DNA of 64,000 bases from Cerasicoccus sp. TK19100 (GCF_027257155.1 NZ_JAPWDU010000002.1:620001-684000), one strand, 5' to 3'. Positions 19,901 through 28,344 are shown, counted from the stretch's first letter. Notes: generated by a model not told the origin, from the letters alone. Program-made: numbers and translations.

Positions 19901-20423
19901 TCAGCACGCGGTCTTCCGCAGTCAGGTTTTCCAGCTTCGCCGAGCGAATGAATCCATATTTTTCCGAGGTCCTAAGCCGGTAGCTGAAGCGCAAACCAAG
20001 ATCATTGTTTGTTTCTTCAAAAATGATTGAGTCACTATTGATGCTCTTCAGCAGGCGTCGCTCGATCTGGAAGAATTGAGCCATGTAAGGCATGAACGGT
20101 TCCCAGCGCTGGTCTTCACACAGGATAACGGTCCGAGGACCGGTGGTATTCCAGTTGTCCATGATCTTATCGACCGTGTAATATGGGAACAACGCGCGGT
20201 CCGGCGATTCGCGACCAGCGGTCAACGGCCCTTCACTGCTGGCAAAAAGCCAGTGATCCGTTGCGCTAACCATCGTCATAAAAAATGGCGGCATGGCCTC
20301 AGCATTATCGATGCAGCTAAAGCGCTCACCATCGATCATCACTGTAGCCGGCGCAGCATTGGTGATGGCAACACCGTTATCCTGCACCCCCATCTTGGGG
20401 GAAAGAACCGTTTCAGAAATCAT
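16971..20423 (-). CDS. Large (alpha/alpha)6 glycoside phosphorylase-like protein (GH94/GH149/GH161 type)
   Basis: A cytoplasmic protein of 1150 aa with no signal peptide. The motif RPEWNDANNAL (648-658) corresponds to the D/EWND motif of GH94-type phosphorylases, making Asp653 the likely general acid. GYEGNWRDIFQNWEAL, YWGDHQIVYLL and GRSGSMFAYEGLGSIYWHMVSKL are further conserved-looking blocks. The length exceeds cellobiose phosphorylase (about 800 aa) but fits GH149 and GH161 enzymes, which phosphorolyse beta-1,3-gluco-oligosaccharides to glucose-1-phosphate. Its position between an endo-glucanase-type gene and a sugar symporter supports that role. The exact GH family is inferred from size and context rather than proven. 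It lies 17 bp after the GH2-like gene and 20 bp before the symporter start. The leader CTACCCCCTGAAGTA is C-rich. Confidence 0.72.
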   Translation of the reverse strand: MISETVLSPKMGVQDNGVAITNAAPATVMIDGERFSCIDNAEAMPPFFMTMVSATDHWLFASSEGPLTAGRESPDRALFPYYTVDKIMDNWNTTGPRTVILCEDQRWEPFMPYMAQFFQIERRLLKSINSDSIIFEETNNDLGLRFSYRLRTSEKYGFIRSAKLENLTAEDRVLMVMDGIENFLPAGLDVRTQNAYSCLCDAYKLTEIHAENGLLIHRMASGLTDEAAPMESLLATTVWSYGWPDSKVVAHRKSAEKILKGEANSEGPQVRATRGAYFNVGQVRLPASGKFKWSQVAEIDQTQSAVADIVQQLKQPQKLWKAVRDDIDRGSQRLEQLIASADGQQVTSDASYCSHHRSNVLFNIMRGGVFADNYQLNKHQLIKSMRTFKKTLSQEEVEWLDALPDSIAYPELVKRARAEASDDLLRLCQEHLPLIFSRRHGDPSRPWNVFTLRMKDERGDDVVGYEGNWRDIFQNWEALAFSFPQYNEAFLRKFLNASTADGYNPYRITADGVDWEKPDPEDPWATIGYWGDHQIVYLLKLLEFAEQFNGGALVSMLSEGGYVFTDIPYALKPFADLARDPNHSIEFDVEKDRMITERVAHAGADGKLLHDANGAIRHAGFLEKLLIPALVKISNFCPGGGIWMNTQRPEWNDANNALAGWGLSVVTTAYLYRYLSFLKRVVGQGDASYACSDALLGLMAAQTETLQSNSADVIDDDKSRYRMLFQLGRSGEHYRKQVYCNDFGSQSNVSTEQVITWIDAALAHISTTLQASQRSDGLFHSYNTLRIDTDLETASVAHLGEMLEGQVAMLSAGLLSTDETLVVLRQLRNSRLYCAHRNSYILYADKELPSFLEMNCVPADAVEEMPLLAKLVERDDRSIIEYSASEGCYRFHSNLANRFELDKALDRLASQSELADMVAKDRRSVQDLYEATFNHQAFTGRSGSMFAYEGLGSIYWHMVSKLMLAVGEKAVAAGRAGDTNFEALKDHYFEIQNGLGFRKTPHEYGAFSADAYSHTPAHAGAQQPGLTGMVKEGILARFAELGVEYREQGISFQPRVMRDSEFLAKETGCRVLGADGITRGLNVPAGGMMFTLAQTPIIYAQSDRATARIEVCYVDGSVTVVNGYQLPRGIASDIIDRTGSIDHLVVRLPA

Positions 20424-20440
20424 TACTTCAGGGGGTAGAG

Positions 20441-21757
20441 TTACTCGACGTAGAATGGGAAATTCGCAGTGGCTGCGCCACCTTCCCCATCACGGATGTA
20501 AACAAAGAGACGATAGGCACCACTACGAGACGGCGCACGAAACTCGACCGATTCACCACCGTTGCGGGCAATCAATTCCGGGAATGAAGGTGGTACGGCT
20601 TCGGCATCGCCACCGGTCTTGCGATCCGTATTTTCCGCGGTAACCACCCATTCGATGTCCAAATTATCGCCGTCCGCATCCTCTACATCGACTTTGGCTT
20701 TCTGTGTTGTGCCACGCTTGATTCGCTTCTGATCAGCAGGTGAGGATAGGGAAATCAATTTCGGGCTACGGTTGTCCGGAAATTCGCCGTTCCAAGCGTA
20801 GCTCATGGCGTCGACCGTGCCGAGCTTTTCGCCGGTCGGCAGAAACATGCCATACCAAGTGGAGGTGGTTTCCTGCTTGTGGCTCCAAAGGAAGGCAAAC
20901 GTCCCCAGGCACATTCCCTGTCCGTCTTCGATGACACGCTTCTGTGTCGCAAAGTATGAGGCAGCCTTTTCGCGGCTGGTAGGCTCTATCGGCGCACCCC
21001 AGGATGTGTGCCCGACTTCCCAATGACCACTTGGACCAAATTCCGTTAGCATGAATGGCTTCTTCCAGCCTTGATCGACTAAGCCACTGCCCACGCCTGG
21101 AGCACTGGCGTAAGCATTCACGCCAAGCACATCAATCTCCGGGTAATACTTGATGATGTTCTTTACCTTTTCGCCGCCGATACCAGCGATAACTGTCATC
21201 ACCGGGTGATCCGGGTCTTCGTCTTTGACGAGCTTAGCCAGGTGGTTCAATTCCTTCCAAATGCGAATTTCGCTGCCGTCTGAAATCGGCCCTTCCATTT
21301 CGTTACCAAGGCCCCACATGAGCACGGCGGGGTGGTCTTTGTATCGGCGAACAGCATCTTCCACATCCTTGCGCTGCTTGCGGAGCTGCGACTGGTCCGT
21401 ATAATCAAACCCATGCCGCTCGTGGCCCAGCCAGATACCCACAACAACCTTCAGGCCAAGATCGTGGGCGTAATCGAGCAGTGGCTTGCCATCGATACGT
21501 TTCTCAAGCGACTCTACCCCCCAGGTACGGAAGCAGTTGCCGCCCATTTCCTTGAGCATTGGCAAATTATTATAGCCGCCAACGCCCTTTCCGAAAAATG
21601 GCTGACCATCAACCATCAGCTCAAAATGACTCGGCGAGGTTTCTTTTATCTCAACCTTGCTTTGAGAGAATAGTGGCGAAACGGCCAAGCTGAATCCGAC
21701 CATGGCCACGGCCAACGCCCTAAGTGGGAACCTTTGGGGTAACGAGTTTTGCTTCAT
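20441..21757 (-). CDS. GH2-type TIM-barrel glycoside hydrolase, first gene of the glucan operon
   Basis: Exported clan-A type glycosidase of 438 aa. With the start at ATG 21757 a good signal peptide is formed (cleavage near LFSQS). The barrel shows FFGKGVGGYNNLPMLKEMGG, RTWG, GNEMEG with likely acid/base Glu153, and LTEFGPSG with likely nucleophile Glu239. After about residue 345 comes a small beta domain (PKLISLSSPADQKRI to FPFYVE). The family is usually annotated as GH2 TIM barrel; I cannot assign a precise CAZy family. In this operon a role on beta-glucan is likely but not shown. A longer frame to ATG 21817 exists, but it spoils the signal peptide and starts inside an operator. Two operators lie immediately upstream, one only 8 bp from the ATG, so repression would block initiation directly. 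Confidence 0.8.
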   Translation of the reverse strand: MKQNSLPQRFPLRALAVAMVGFSLAVSPLFSQSKVEIKETSPSHFELMVDGQPFFGKGVGGYNNLPMLKEMGGNCFRTWGVESLEKRIDGKPLLDYAHDLGLKVVVGIWLGHERHGFDYTDQSQLRKQRKDVEDAVRRYKDHPAVLMWGLGNEMEGPISDGSEIRIWKELNHLAKLVKDEDPDHPVMTVIAGIGGEKVKNIIKYYPEIDVLGVNAYASAPGVGSGLVDQGWKKPFMLTEFGPSGHWEVGHTSWGAPIEPTSREKAASYFATQKRVIEDGQGMCLGTFAFLWSHKQETTSTWYGMFLPTGEKLGTVDAMSYAWNGEFPDNRSPKLISLSSPADQKRIKRGTTQKAKVDVEDADGDNLDIEWVVTAENTDRKTGGDAEAVPPSFPELIARNGGESVEFRAPSRSGAYRLFVYIRDGEGGAATANFPFYVE

Positions 21758-21764
21758 GCTTAAA

Positions 21765-21780
21765 TTGCATAGAATTGCAC
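21765..21780. promoter_or_regulatory. Putative LacI-family operator, proximal to the glucan operon
   Basis: Minus strand GTGCAATTCTATGCAA, ending 8 bp before the ATG of the GH2-like gene. It is one of two copies in the divergent gap with the regulator gene. Confidence 0.65.
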
Positions 21781-21811
21781 TGCTACATGTCAAGGCAAGA
21801 AAATGATTTAG

Positions 21812-21827
21812 TTGCATTAAATCGCAA
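21812..21827. promoter_or_regulatory. Putative LacI-family operator, proximal to the regulator gene
   Basis: Minus strand TTGCGATTTAATGCAA followed by CTAAAT, 35 bp before the ATG of the LacI-family gene and 55 bp before the GH2-like gene, so it could serve both autoregulation and operon control. Confidence 0.68.
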
Positions 21828-21861
21828 AATAGTTCAGCAAAATCCTACTACTTAATTGACT

Positions 21862-22926
21862 ATGAAACAAGTTAATCAGCAGGCGATTGCCGATGCCCTG
21901 GAACTCTCTCGCGCAACCGTGTCCCGTTGCTTCACCAACCACCCGGGGATCAACCCGGAGACGCGGGCGCGCGTATTTGAGCTAGCCTCACGGATGGGCT
22001 ACAACCACATCTCGATGCGCACCTCACGCACGGGAAACAAGCGCACGCGCCCCATCTTCGGCGTCCTAATCTGTTCCGACGAAGAGGAATACCATCGCAA
22101 GGACTACGAGAGCCCGGGACGCCTTCTCCTGAAAGGAGTTTCCGAGTATTGCCAACTCGCTAAAGTAGGTGTTTCCGTGCACTTCGTCGACCCCGACATC
22201 GAGTCCATTGAGCACCCGACTTACAAAGATCTATTCAACACCGTTGGACGCCACTGGTCTGGCCTTCTACTACTCTACCCATTCCCCAAGCCAGTGATCG
22301 ACGAGCTCCTCATCCGCATGCCGTGCGTCTCCCTGGTAGAGCAGCGCAACTCCGGGGAACTGGACTGCGTAGACGTCAACCACTACCAAGGCATCGCGCT
22401 CCTAATCAACAAGTTGCACAACATGGGCCATCGCCGCATCGGCTTTTACACCAAAGCTTATCCAACGGAAGCCAGTTGGTCACTGCGACGCTTCGGTGCC
22501 TACACTGAAAAGATGACCCAGCTCGACCTCCCCATCCTTGAGCGCGATTTAATCAACGCCCAACCGCGCAAGATGGTTTCACTGGCTGACAGCTTTGACC
22601 TCGCAGCCGAGCGAATTCGCGATGGCGTCACCGCCTATGTGTGCGCCGCCGACCACCAGGCGTACGATCTCATTCGCGAGCTCAATAAACGCGGTATCCG
22701 CACACCAGAAGATGTTTCCATAACCGGCTTCGATGGCATTCCCGCCCCGAAAGGTGCCCCAGAACTGAGCACTATACAGATCCCCTACCGCAACATCGGC
22801 TACGCTGCGGCCAAGCGACTAAACGACTTGCTTAAGAAGCGCTTTGGCCCTTCGCAACACATCCTGATGGGTTGTCAGTTTAGTGATGGCAACACGCTCA
22901 CTAAGCCACGCACGCAGGCCATCTAA
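21862..22926 (+). CDS. LacI-family transcriptional regulator
   Basis: A 354-aa sugar-responsive regulator. The N-terminal helix-turn-helix is QQAIADALELSRATVSRCFTNHPGINPETRARVFELASRMGY in segments typical of LacI; the periplasmic-binding-protein-like sensor domain runs from about 65, with GHRRIGFY and SITGFDG motifs near its core. An ungapped alignment of the hinge region with E. coli LacI puts Arg where the conserved hinge Leu56 normally sits, so minor-groove contact may differ. I chose ATG 21862; a TTG six bases upstream is less likely. The gene is divergent from the glucan operon, with two operators in the gap. The same 16-bp motif recurs upstream of seven neighbouring start codons, making this the probable regulator of the whole left region. 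Confidence 0.92.
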   Translation: MKQVNQQAIADALELSRATVSRCFTNHPGINPETRARVFELASRMGYNHISMRTSRTGNKRTRPIFGVLICSDEEEYHRKDYESPGRLLLKGVSEYCQLAKVGVSVHFVDPDIESIEHPTYKDLFNTVGRHWSGLLLLYPFPKPVIDELLIRMPCVSLVEQRNSGELDCVDVNHYQGIALLINKLHNMGHRRIGFYTKAYPTEASWSLRRFGAYTEKMTQLDLPILERDLINAQPRKMVSLADSFDLAAERIRDGVTAYVCAADHQAYDLIRELNKRGIRTPEDVSITGFDGIPAPKGAPELSTIQIPYRNIGYAAAKRLNDLLKKRFGPSQHILMGCQFSDGNTLTKPRTQAI

Positions 22927-23068
22927 CCAAAGCCAAGCATGGGCTTTAGAATCAATCTCCACACTAAAGCCAAATTTGATTACGACGATAAATACCTATC
23001 GGCGGAGAACTTCATGCAATCTTCGCCCACCCGACATGCACTCTCCCCATCCCCCTCTCGGACAAAGA

Positions 23069-23084
23069 TTGCAGTCTCATGCAA
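23069..23084. promoter_or_regulatory. Possible distal operator upstream of the TPR/pseudopilin operon
   Basis: TTGCAGTCTCATGCAA retains the TTGCA-6 nt-TGCAA arms but has a different spacer from the other copies. It is 103 bp before the ATG at 23187. Confidence 0.45.
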
Positions 23085-23125
23085 CATTCACACATTGCAC
23101 TAGAGTGAGCATTTTCTTACAAAAA

Positions 23126-23141
23126 TTGCATTAAATTGTAT
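23126..23141. promoter_or_regulatory. Putative LacI-family operator upstream of the TPR/pseudopilin operon
   Basis: Minus strand ATACAATTTAATGCAA, with the left arm degenerate. It lies 46 bp before the ATG at 23187. Confidence 0.55.
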
Positions 23142-23186
23142 AAATTAACTTGACCATAAACGACGACTCATTCAATTGCTTTTACT

Positions 23187-23681
23187 ATGAACAACCGTTA
23201 CCCGTTGAAAACTTTTCTCACAATCACGCTCGCAAGCCTCATGCTTGCGTTATCCGCGTCCGCACAAGACGCGCCGGCAACAACTCCAGCGGCCGATTAT
23301 GGTGACTTCAGCTCCGCAACGCTGACATCGAAAGCATGGGATGCCTTGGGCCAGAAAAACTATGCACTTGCGATCGACTTCGCCAGCAAGTGCATCGAGA
23401 TGTATTCTTCCCAAGCCACCGAGATGCAAGCCGGCCTAACCGAACCCGCGCCCAAAGAAACTGCTTCCTCCCTCTGGGCACTGAACGATGTGGGCACTTG
23501 CCTCTTCATTCGCGGTCAGGCCTACGAAGCGCAGGGCGAGTCCAAGCTGGCACTCGCAGACTACAAGAAACTCGTCGCAGACATGTCCTTCGCTCAAACG
23601 TGGGACCCCAAAGGCTGGTTCTGGCGCCCATCTGATGCCGCCAAGCAGCGCATTACAGTGGTAGAATTCGAAGCGCTTTAA
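23187..23681 (+). CDS. Small exported TPR-like protein
   Basis: A 164-aa protein with a clear signal peptide (about 1-26, ending SASAQ). The body is helical with tetratricopeptide-like pairs: KAWDALGQKNYALAIDFASKC and RGQAYEAQGESKLALADYKKLV. Short exported proteins of this kind are often labelled beta-glucanase precursor in Verrucomicrobiota genomes, but nothing here indicates catalysis; protein-protein interaction is more likely. It is first in a plus-strand set with the pseudopilin-like protein at 23786 and the secreted protein at 27484, and has operator-like sites 46 and 103 bp upstream, linking it to the glucan regulon. A strong hairpin separates it from the next gene. Confidence 0.75.
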   Translation: MNNRYPLKTFLTITLASLMLALSASAQDAPATTPAADYGDFSSATLTSKAWDALGQKNYALAIDFASKCIEMYSSQATEMQAGLTEPAPKETASSLWALNDVGTCLFIRGQAYEAQGESKLALADYKKLVADMSFAQTWDPKGWFWRPSDAAKQRITVVEFEAL

Positions 23682-23693
23682 CGCTTTGCTCGC

Positions 23694-23741
23694 CCGGCGG
23701 TTTGGCGCGTTATTTTCGCGACAAACCGCCGGTGCTTTATT
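23694..23741 (+). terminator. Hairpin between the TPR gene and the pseudopilin-like gene
   Basis: An 11-bp perfect stem (CCGGCGGTTTG/CAAACCGCCGG) with an inner GCGCG/CGCG pairing, followed by a mixed tail TGCTTTATTATT. The tail is weak, so it may only attenuate transcription into the downstream gene or protect the upstream message. Confidence 0.6.
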
Positions 23742-23785
23742 ATTCTCGTATCGCAATTTACAGTTGGCGCACCGACTACCACCCC

Positions 23786-26700
23786 ATGAAAACTACCCCC
23801 CGCAGCCCCACGGACCACACTAAGCCCCTCCGCTCTCCTCCTGGAAAGCCCGGCTTTGCACTGGTCATCTCGTTGACGCTCATGTCGCTCATTATCTTGT
23901 TGGTCATCTCCATGGCCACGCTGGTCAAGGTTGAGCTAAGCACTGAGTTACATACCCAAAACCAATCTTTGGCCCGGCAGAATGCACTGTTCGGCCTGCA
24001 GGTGGCAATCGGGCAACTTCAGCAGCAGATGGGCCCGGATAAGCGGGTTTCCGCCACTGCCTCCATCCTGGACATCACTCCCGAAGACGCAAATTTCGAT
24101 GACTCGGAGGCCGCACCCAATGTCCGCCAGCCCCACTGGACCGGCGTATGGAACAGCCTCGACTGGGATCGCTCTTCCAACCGAGAAGACTCACCGAGCC
24201 TTCCTAAAGCCTCAGACGGCAAACCCAATGAATTTCGCGGTTGGCTGGTTTCTGGTTTCAGCAACACTCAATTAACTGGTGCAGAAATGATTGGGCAAGC
24301 CACGAGCTTCGACCCCGATGCTGATGACTCCATCCTTCTCGTTGGCGAGGGTACCGTGGGTCAAACGACTACCCCACGCAGTGATTTTGTTTACGCCACG
24401 CGTGAAGTGTTGCAGACTGAAGACTGGAACCAGAGCGGCTTTGCCTACTGGGTAGGCGATGAGGGCGTTAAAGCGCCGATTAACGGCGAGTCTATTGAAG
24501 ATGCCAACGTCAGCCTCGAAAAGCTCAATGCAATCAGCTCAAACAGTCGCGCCAATCTGCGTGCACTCAAGGACTGGTCCGAGCTGGACTATGAAACGTT
24601 GAATCCGTCGACCATCTATAGCCACGACATCCTAAAGCTGTCAGCCGTGCGCGAGTTGAACAACAGCGAGGCCTACCAGGGAAAATTTCACGATGTCAGC
24701 CCCTACAGCAGTGGCATGTTAATCGACACGCGCAACGGCGGATTTCGCAAAGACCTCAGTCTGTCCTTTTCCCAAGAAGACCTACCCGAAGCGTTTGTGG
24801 ATGAAACCGGAAACCCCAGAAAGATGTTCTACCTCGGCTCAGAGGCAAACCCGACCATCAGTGGTCCTGGCTGGGACTACGTAAAGCGCTTCCACAATCG
24901 CTATCAGATTCTCGAATCACACGTTAACGCCGCGCCCAGTTTTGACATTTTGGATGTGCGCTCGGAGGTTCACCAAAGCTTGGCCCCGAACAAAAAGGGC
25001 GACACACCTTTACCCGTTTTAGTTCGCTACCAATATGTATTCTCCCTTTACCAGGGCTACAATACATATGATGGTCTACCCTACGATCCGGAAGAACAGG
25101 AGCTCGATGGCAAAGGCTCCGGCAAAGGCCCCGCTACGACGGACTATCAGAGCAACGAGAAAATAGTCTACCTGATGGTGACGCCGATTTACTACGTTTG
25201 GAATCCATATAACGTAACCATCGAAATGCCCAAGGGCAAAGACAGCTCCCTAAATCTGCTTCCTTCATTTCCCGACATTGAATTTTCGTTCGATGGTGGA
25301 GCGAGATTCAAGGAGATTGACCAAATCTTTGAGTTCTATGTTGGCGAATTGGTTTCCCTGAACACGCCTAATCACGAGCTTGAGGACGCCATCATCATTC
25401 CCCCGGGCGAGATGAGGCTGATCACCCTCAGCAAGGCTAATAACAGATTCGATGAGTATAAAAATAAGCTTTGGGTAAACTGGTCTGATCGCGACGTGTT
25501 TTGGGGTGACGCCGCCGGCGGCAATAGCTGGCGCGCACAAAATTCGACAACGAATTTCAGCGAAAGCACCATGGGACTCTTCTCGCCCACTCTGCTTCCC
25601 AGTGTGCAAAATCCAGGTTTGAAATCCGCACCGGACACCAAGCTTTTAGCAAGTGGAAACAGCGACATTCATGTCCGCATCAAAGACAGCGAGAGCAAAT
25701 TTCTCTTTAAGGTCAATGTTGGCGGCGAAGGCGGCAATCGCCAGAATGCAGGCGTATTCCACGTCAACTCGTCCGACCCGATGTCGACCAATTATCACTC
25801 CTCTGAGTACATTCATGACGAAACCATCAGCCTCGGTTCCCTGCCCGAAATCATTGACAGCAACTACAACTTCACTGGCCTGAGCCCCCTCTTCAGCATG
25901 ACATTCGATGTGCGCGCTTTCGATGAACAAGAAGGCCTGGGAAAACCCGGACTCTTCACCGACCCAACGAATGGCCACTTCTACACCGAGACCGTAACGG
26001 AAGCCGCCATGGCAGTTGCGCCGTTTAATTTTGCCTTCGAAAGTGACGCTGCTTCAGGCGATTACTTGCAATTTGACCCGAATACTTCGCGCGCATTTTT
26101 CCGCTCCGGCCTGGACTTAGTCTACTCCAACGTCGCCAAGGAACTCCCCGTTAGCCCAATGCTGTCGTTGGGGCAGTTGGAACACGCGCCCCTTGGCCGT
26201 GATTACGACCATCTAGTCTACCAATACACGGAATGGGGTAGCGAATCGACGCCACCTTCCAAATTGCAACCCAGCGATCCGCGTCGCCGCGATATGGCAC
26301 CGGTTTACAACCGGGCCGTCGGCAACGGGTATCTGCACCCAATGATCGCAGCAGACGAAGTTTGGAACGGTGCCTATAATGTCGACCGCTCATACTTTCT
26401 CAACGACACCCTTTTCGATAGTTATTTTTTCAGCGGCCTGGCCAATAACGGCGGCCCCTTTGCCCCAAATGCAAAAACGGGTGACCAATTATTGGACGAT
26501 CTGCTGGAAGGCGATTACGAGCTACTCAATCCGGCCTACTCGCTCAATCTCACTGACGGCGAAACCCTCGAATCCATTGCATCCAGCATCGGCGAAACTT
26601 CCGGCGATGAGTATCTGCGCCTCGCTGCGTTCCTGGCAGTCAACGGCGCTTTCAATATCAACTCAACATCGGTTGATGCCTGGGCGGCGATGCTCTCCGC

Positions 26701-27466
26701 CTCACGAGGTAAAACAGTGATCTACACCGATGCGTCTGACGGTGAGATCAAAGAAGACAATGACGCGCTGCGCACTCCAATCATCTCCAAGACATTTCCT
26801 TCCGGGGCGTCGGCCGATAGCCAGAGTAATTACAACTCGGCAAACGCATCATTGTGGAGCGGCTACCGCGCACTGACCGACGAGCAAATCCACGAATTGG
26901 CCGAGCAAATCGTAGCCCAAGTCAAAGCGCGCGGCCCCTTCCTTTCTCTCGGACAATTCTTAAATCGCGAGGTCTCAAACCGGAATGACTTCAACCGCAC
27001 AGGCGGCGTTCAAGCTGCGATCGACAAGACTACAATTAACATCAGCGCAGACAACGTATCCATTAGCGATGCACTCAAGGCGCGATTCGATTCCAGCGAA
27101 GTCACCGAATCGGATATCCAGGATTTAGTGGGCGTAGAATCTCCTCATGCGCTGTTGGGCGATCGCAATGAAGGTCTGCCCGGATACATCACGCAAGCAG
27201 AACTCCTCAAGCCAATTATGCCCGTGCTGAGCGCACGCTCGGAGACCTTTCTTATACGCGCTTACGGCGATGTTCGTAACGCCGATGGCGTAGTGGCTGA
27301 GGCGTGGTGCGAAGCGGTAGTCCAGCGCAAACCGAATTACGTGAATCCAGAAGATCCCACATCACCGCAACCATGGGAGCTTCCGGAGGCAGACACTCCA
27401 GCGGACACGTTTGGACGCGAATTTGAAATCGTGAGCTTTCGCTGGTTAGCCAAGGACGAAGTTTAA
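23786..27466 (+). CDS. Verru_Chthon cassette protein A-like giant pseudopilin
   Basis: A 1226-aa protein with a type IV pilin-like N-terminus: short basic leader, then KPG|FALVISLTLMSLIILLVISM, where cleavage by prepilin peptidase after Gly23 is expected, followed by a membrane helix and a very large exported domain. No Glu is found at position +5, as in GspK/PilX-type minor pseudopilins. Size and layout match the Verrucomicrobia-specific Verru_Chthon cassette protein A family. Normally such proteins are encoded with B, C and D partners; none is present here. I start it at ATG 23786; a longer frame from 23702 would begin inside the preceding hairpin. It lies 18 bp upstream of the next secreted protein gene. 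Function is unknown; a substrate-induced surface filament tip or secretion component is a guess. Confidence 0.8.
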   Translation: MKTTPRSPTDHTKPLRSPPGKPGFALVISLTLMSLIILLVISMATLVKVELSTELHTQNQSLARQNALFGLQVAIGQLQQQMGPDKRVSATASILDITPEDANFDDSEAAPNVRQPHWTGVWNSLDWDRSSNREDSPSLPKASDGKPNEFRGWLVSGFSNTQLTGAEMIGQATSFDPDADDSILLVGEGTVGQTTTPRSDFVYATREVLQTEDWNQSGFAYWVGDEGVKAPINGESIEDANVSLEKLNAISSNSRANLRALKDWSELDYETLNPSTIYSHDILKLSAVRELNNSEAYQGKFHDVSPYSSGMLIDTRNGGFRKDLSLSFSQEDLPEAFVDETGNPRKMFYLGSEANPTISGPGWDYVKRFHNRYQILESHVNAAPSFDILDVRSEVHQSLAPNKKGDTPLPVLVRYQYVFSLYQGYNTYDGLPYDPEEQELDGKGSGKGPATTDYQSNEKIVYLMVTPIYYVWNPYNVTIEMPKGKDSSLNLLPSFPDIEFSFDGGARFKEIDQIFEFYVGELVSLNTPNHELEDAIIIPPGEMRLITLSKANNRFDEYKNKLWVNWSDRDVFWGDAAGGNSWRAQNSTTNFSESTMGLFSPTLLPSVQNPGLKSAPDTKLLASGNSDIHVRIKDSESKFLFKVNVGGEGGNRQNAGVFHVNSSDPMSTNYHSSEYIHDETISLGSLPEIIDSNYNFTGLSPLFSMTFDVRAFDEQEGLGKPGLFTDPTNGHFYTETVTEAAMAVAPFNFAFESDAASGDYLQFDPNTSRAFFRSGLDLVYSNVAKELPVSPMLSLGQLEHAPLGRDYDHLVYQYTEWGSESTPPSKLQPSDPRRRDMAPVYNRAVGNGYLHPMIAADEVWNGAYNVDRSYFLNDTLFDSYFFSGLANNGGPFAPNAKTGDQLLDDLLEGDYELLNPAYSLNLTDGETLESIASSIGETSGDEYLRLAAFLAVNGAFNINSTSVDAWAAMLSASRGKTVIYTDASDGEIKEDNDALRTPIISKTFPSGASADSQSNYNSANASLWSGYRALTDEQIHELAEQIVAQVKARGPFLSLGQFLNREVSNRNDFNRTGGVQAAIDKTTINISADNVSISDALKARFDSSEVTESDIQDLVGVESPHALLGDRNEGLPGYITQAELLKPIMPVLSARSETFLIRAYGDVRNADGVVAEAWCEAVVQRKPNYVNPEDPTSPQPWELPEADTPADTFGREFEIVSFRWLAKDEV

Positions 27467-27483
27467 ACCACACGTCTTGATTA

Positions 27484-28143
27484 ATGAATTTTTCTAAAAC
27501 CACATCACTCCTTCTTGTCGGCGCAATCGGCTTTTGCGGCTCATTGATCGCGGATAACTTTCGCGTCGTCAGCCTGTCGCAGATCCCCAACTTAGCCAGC
27601 TTGGAATACCCTAATGGCGACGAGGTAACAACCGTCCCGGTATCCATTTCCAGCTTCTCCAAGCCGATGCCCATCCCCCAGAGCCGGGAACTGGCGCTGT
27701 ATGACAAGGCTCCCCTCCCCAACGAGGAGAAACGGCCGATTCTTAATCTAAAATTCCCCAAGAGCGCGGGTGATGTCATCGTTCTGTTGAAGGCCGTGCA
27801 GACAGCTCAAGGTCCAACCTATCGCTACGAAATCCTCGATGACTCGTCTTCGGCCTTTCCCGCAGGATCTGTATTTATCTGCAATTATATGCCGGAATCG
27901 GTGATCATTCGTCTGGGCGACAAGCAGGTGCTAGTCGACTCCAATGACCGCAGCGTCGTGCCTCTGGCCAAACAAGAGCAACCCTTCGATGACGGCGTTG
28001 CCTTTGCCGCAGAGATTGATGGACATGGCCGTGTATTTTCCACGAGCTCATGGTATTTGGTGCCTAGCATGAAGATCTTTTGCGTCATCTATAAAGACGA
28101 CCACGGGCAGCCCAAAATTAGGCGCATTCGACTTACTTCTTAA
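27484..28143 (+). CDS. Secreted protein of unknown function, partner of the pseudopilin-like gene
   Basis: A 219-aa protein with a hydrophobic export signal (about 9-23, LLLVGAIGFCGSLIA). The rest is beta-rich, with no catalytic motif that I recognise; the C-terminus ends KIRRIRLTS. It begins 18 bp after the Verru_Chthon A-like gene and ends at a terminator, so the two are almost certainly cotranscribed and likely act together at the envelope. I do not recognise the family with certainty. Confidence 0.7.
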   Translation: MNFSKTTSLLLVGAIGFCGSLIADNFRVVSLSQIPNLASLEYPNGDEVTTVPVSISSFSKPMPIPQSRELALYDKAPLPNEEKRPILNLKFPKSAGDVIVLLKAVQTAQGPTYRYEILDDSSSAFPAGSVFICNYMPESVIIRLGDKQVLVDSNDRSVVPLAKQEQPFDDGVAFAAEIDGHGRVFSTSSWYLVPSMKIFCVIYKDDHGQPKIRRIRLTS

Positions 28144-28163
28144 GCTTGGCAAAGGACGATAAA

Positions 28164-28196
28164 GAACGGCGGGGAACGATACCTCGCCGTTTTTAT
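28164..28196 (+). terminator. Rho-independent terminator ending the TPR/pseudopilin operon
   Basis: Stem AACGGCGGGG paired with CCTCGCCGTT (one G-T pair), 7-nt loop, then TTTTA. Starts about 20 bp after the stop codon at 28143. Confidence 0.82.
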
Positions 28197-28344
28197 TGGC
28201 CGAAAGAAAGGCCGTGTATGCGATCTGTCACTCATGCAACAGAACCCATGCTCCTCGCGCCTAGCTAGACACACACAACCACAAGGCCTGTGTGGTCCAT
28301 ATGCTGGCTAAAGCACGCTAGCTTGGCAAAGGAGCTACCCTCTT

